Made by a program: the position numbers and the translations under genes
Shown here: positions 62,507 through 64,000 of the stretch, in pieces
Layout: every line of letters starts with the position of its first letter
Numbering within the stretch: position 1 is the first letter of the stretch
NCBI RefSeq assembly: GCF_030851345.1
Contig: NZ_JALPNU010000019.1
Coordinates: 1 to 64,000, forward strand
Reading direction: 5' to 3'
From: Marinifilum sp. D714
GTDB lineage: Bacteria; Bacteroidota; Bacteroidia; Bacteroidales; Marinifilaceae
Length of the DNA stretch: 64,000 bases
Notes under the pieces: generated by a model
Told to the model about the DNA's origin: nothing
Database searches by the model: none
Seen by the model: the letters and a program-made list of their open reading frames with translations, nothing else

Positions 62507-62734
62507 AATTCTTAATTTTTTAAACAGGTTTACATCAATTCAAATTCACAAATACCATATGAGAATACTGTGCCGTAAATATTTTTCATGCCAAAAGAAA
62601 ATCACAAAAACCACTTAAACACTGATAACCTTACACTTTAGATGTTTTTTATTTTTTGGCACATTAAAATATGGAAGATGGTTTGGACAAAAATCTGTGG
62701 CATAGATTCCACACTTTGTAGAAATGGATTCTAC

Positions 62735-62759
62735 AAAAAAAGCCTGCACAAGGCAGGCT
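62735..62759 (-). terminator. Terminator of the ROK kinase gene
   Basis: AGCCTGC (62741-62747) pairs with GCAGGCT (62753-62759), with six Ts next on the minus strand. A second hairpin (CCTTCG/CGAAGG, 62770-62789) lies closer to the gene, and a third (TTTGTAGAA with TTCTACAAA) just beyond. The 62507-62810 gap holds nothing else. Confidence 0.75.
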
Positions 62760-62810
62760 GGAGGGTGTACCTTCGAAATATTCCGAAGGCAATCGATTAT
62801 CTTTTAATTC

Positions 62811-63761
62811 TTATTTCTTATTCCAGATTAAGGCAGCAGCTCCCAATACGGCAGCATTATCCTTAATTCCTGATGGCAAAACTTGAATTTTTCCTTTATA
62901 TATAGGCATTAAATTTTTCTCTAATGTTTCTCTTACTGGTTCAAACAAGATATCTCCTGCTTTAGCAAGACCTCCAAACAAGAAAATTGCTTTCGGACTG
63001 GTAACAGCAACTACATTGGCCAAAACTTCACCCAACATTTGCGCCGTATAAGAGAATGTTTCATGCGCAACCAAATCACCTCTTCCAGCAGCTTCAGCCA
63101 CCATTTTGGCTGTTAGCTCGCTAAAAGGAATATCTCTTAATTCACTATCTCCCAGGTGTCTTGCCAATAGTTTGTATACCGATCGTTTTACTCCTGTAGC
63201 CGAAACATAGGTTTCCAAACATCCTTTTCTTCCACATCCACACTCACGTCCGCTCTTACGAACAATCATATGACCAACTTCTCCTGCAAAACCATCGTGT
63301 CCGTATAGCAAATCTCCATTTACCACAATACCACTTCCCAATCCAGTACCAAGTGTTATTACCATGAAGTTGTTCATGTCTTTTGCTGCACCAAATACTT
63401 TTTCTCCCATTGCTGCAGCATTGGCATCATTGGTAATCATTACCGGAACATCCAAACGTTCTTTAACCAAATCAACCAAAGGAACGCTTCCCTTCCACTT
63501 TAAATTTGGAGCATTTTCAATCGTACCTGTATAATAACTTGCATTGGGTGCACCAATTCCAACTCCAATGATATTTAAAACTCCCTCGTACTCCTTCAGC
63601 TTAATCTGAACAAGTTCGAATAAATCATCAAGGTATTTATTAATATCATCATGATTTTGTGTTGGTATACTGCCTGTAACCAAACAATTCCCTTCACGAT
63701 CAATACATCCAAAAACAGTATTGGTTCCTCCTATATCTATTCCTAAAGCAACTTCCTTCAT
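62811..63761 (-). CDS. glk: ROK family sugar kinase (glucokinase-like)
   Basis: A 316-residue ROK kinase. ATP motif GIDIGGTNTVFG (8-19), catalytic aspartate in ITNDANAAAMGE (about D112), GTGLGSGIVVNG, and the ROK zinc site GHMIV ... CGCGRKGCLE (about 168-185). It most likely makes glucose 6-phosphate from glucose and ATP, though ROK kinases can also act on N-acetyl sugars or fructose. It lies 30 bases downstream of an FHS-type sugar transporter, a typical pair, and could handle the glucose released by maltose phosphorylase. Confidence 0.9.
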   Translation of the reverse strand: MKEVALGIDIGGTNTVFGCIDREGNCLVTGSIPTQNHDDINKYLDDLFELVQIKLKEYEGVLNIIGVGIGAPNASYYTGTIENAPNLKWKGSVPLVDLVKERLDVPVMITNDANAAAMGEKVFGAAKDMNNFMVITLGTGLGSGIVVNGDLLYGHDGFAGEVGHMIVRKSGRECGCGRKGCLETYVSATGVKRSVYKLLARHLGDSELRDIPFSELTAKMVAEAAGRGDLVAHETFSYTAQMLGEVLANVVAVTSPKAIFLFGGLAKAGDILFEPVRETLEKNLMPIYKGKIQVLPSGIKDNAAVLGAAALIWNKK

Positions 63762-63791
63762 TTCAATACTTCTCTTCTATTAATAAATGTC

Positions 63792-64000
63792 TTAATGTTT
63801 GTGTCCTTTTAATGCGTAATACAATATATATGCATAACACAAAATTGCAACAATAAAAGAATTAGCAAGACCAAATCTATCAGCCAAAACACCCATAATC
63901 ATAGGAACAACTGCTCCGCCTACTATGGCAAGACACAAGATTCCCGATCCCTGACTGGTATGTTTACCTAATCCATCAATTGCCAATGTAAAAATGGTTG
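63792..64000 (-). CDS. FHS-family sugar MFS transporter, C-terminal part (cut by window edge)
   Basis: The last 68 codons of a sugar permease that runs off the right end of the window. The segment [20 protein letters not shown] followed by GVLADRFG is characteristic of the fucose/glucose/galactose permease (FucP/GluP) group, and the last helix ends [12 protein letters not shown]. The pairing with a ROK glucokinase favours glucose/galactose uptake. Confidence 0.8.
   Translation of the reverse strand, partial: TIFTLAIDGLGKHTSQGSGILCLAIVGGAVVPMIMGVLADRFGLANSFIVAILCYAYILYYALKGHKH

Overview
The window is AT-rich chromosomal DNA of a Bacteroidota bacterium. The signs are a SusC/SusD pair with SusE/SusF-type lipoproteins, a type IX secretion (T9SS) sorting domain on an amylase, acidic lipoprotein export signals, LytTR and sigma-54 two-component systems, and TTTG/TAnnTTTG-type promoters. 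A marine, Marinilabiliales- or Marinifilaceae-like member of the Bacteroidales is my best guess. That placement is inference from gene content, not from a marker gene.

Layout. 1-5 kb: tRNA-Asp, a DUF1338 dioxygenase-like enzyme, an M1 aminopeptidase lipoprotein, a YdcZ-type DMT transporter and a pirin. 5-13 kb: an accessory stretch. It holds a decayed REP-associated transposase with a nearby palindrome, and a three-gene unit of an FHA/winged-helix protein, a Ser/Thr kinase and an unknown beta-rich protein. It also holds a broken gene and a run of small secreted or membrane proteins (one PrcB-like, one VanZ-like, one SnoaL-like). 13-14 kb: a slipin (SPFH protein).

14-43 kb: a large starch/maltodextrin utilisation locus. 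On the minus strand one probable seven-gene operon runs MFS maltose transporter, beta-phosphoglucomutase, GH65 maltose phosphorylase, GH13 (SusA-like), GH31, GH13 lipoprotein, GH13 lipoprotein. A second SusA-like GH13 gene stands apart, divergent from a LytS/LytTR two-component pair. A LacI regulator is divergent from the plus-strand set susC, susD, susE-like, susF-like and a T9SS-exported GH13 amylase. Read together: the T9SS amylase cuts starch outside the cell, SusDEF bind it and SusC imports the oligosaccharides, periplasmic GH13/GH31 enzymes trim them to maltose and glucose, the MFS carrier takes maltose in, and maltose phosphorylase plus beta-phosphoglucomutase yield glucose 6-phosphate. 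Palindromic LacI-type sites lie upstream of both arms.

43-51 kb: a secreted protein with three EF-hand-like repeats, an NtrY/NtrC-type sensor and sigma-54 activator, and a divergent MacB-like ABC transporter pair behind a possible sigma-54 promoter; then a field of degenerate 22-bp repeats. 51-64 kb: a 1146-residue protein made of two complete carboxyltransferase units in tandem, a CvfB-like S1 protein, an 11-copy heptanucleotide microsatellite, a C69 dipeptidase, an ABC-F ATPase, a mitochondrial-type citrate synthase, a DoxX-like protein, a coiled-coil lipoprotein, a ROK glucokinase and the end of an FHS-family sugar transporter cut by the window edge.

The best candidates for something undescribed are the FHA-winged-helix/kinase/unknown-protein unit, the tandem carboxyltransferase, and the EF-hand repeat protein beside the sigma-54 system.
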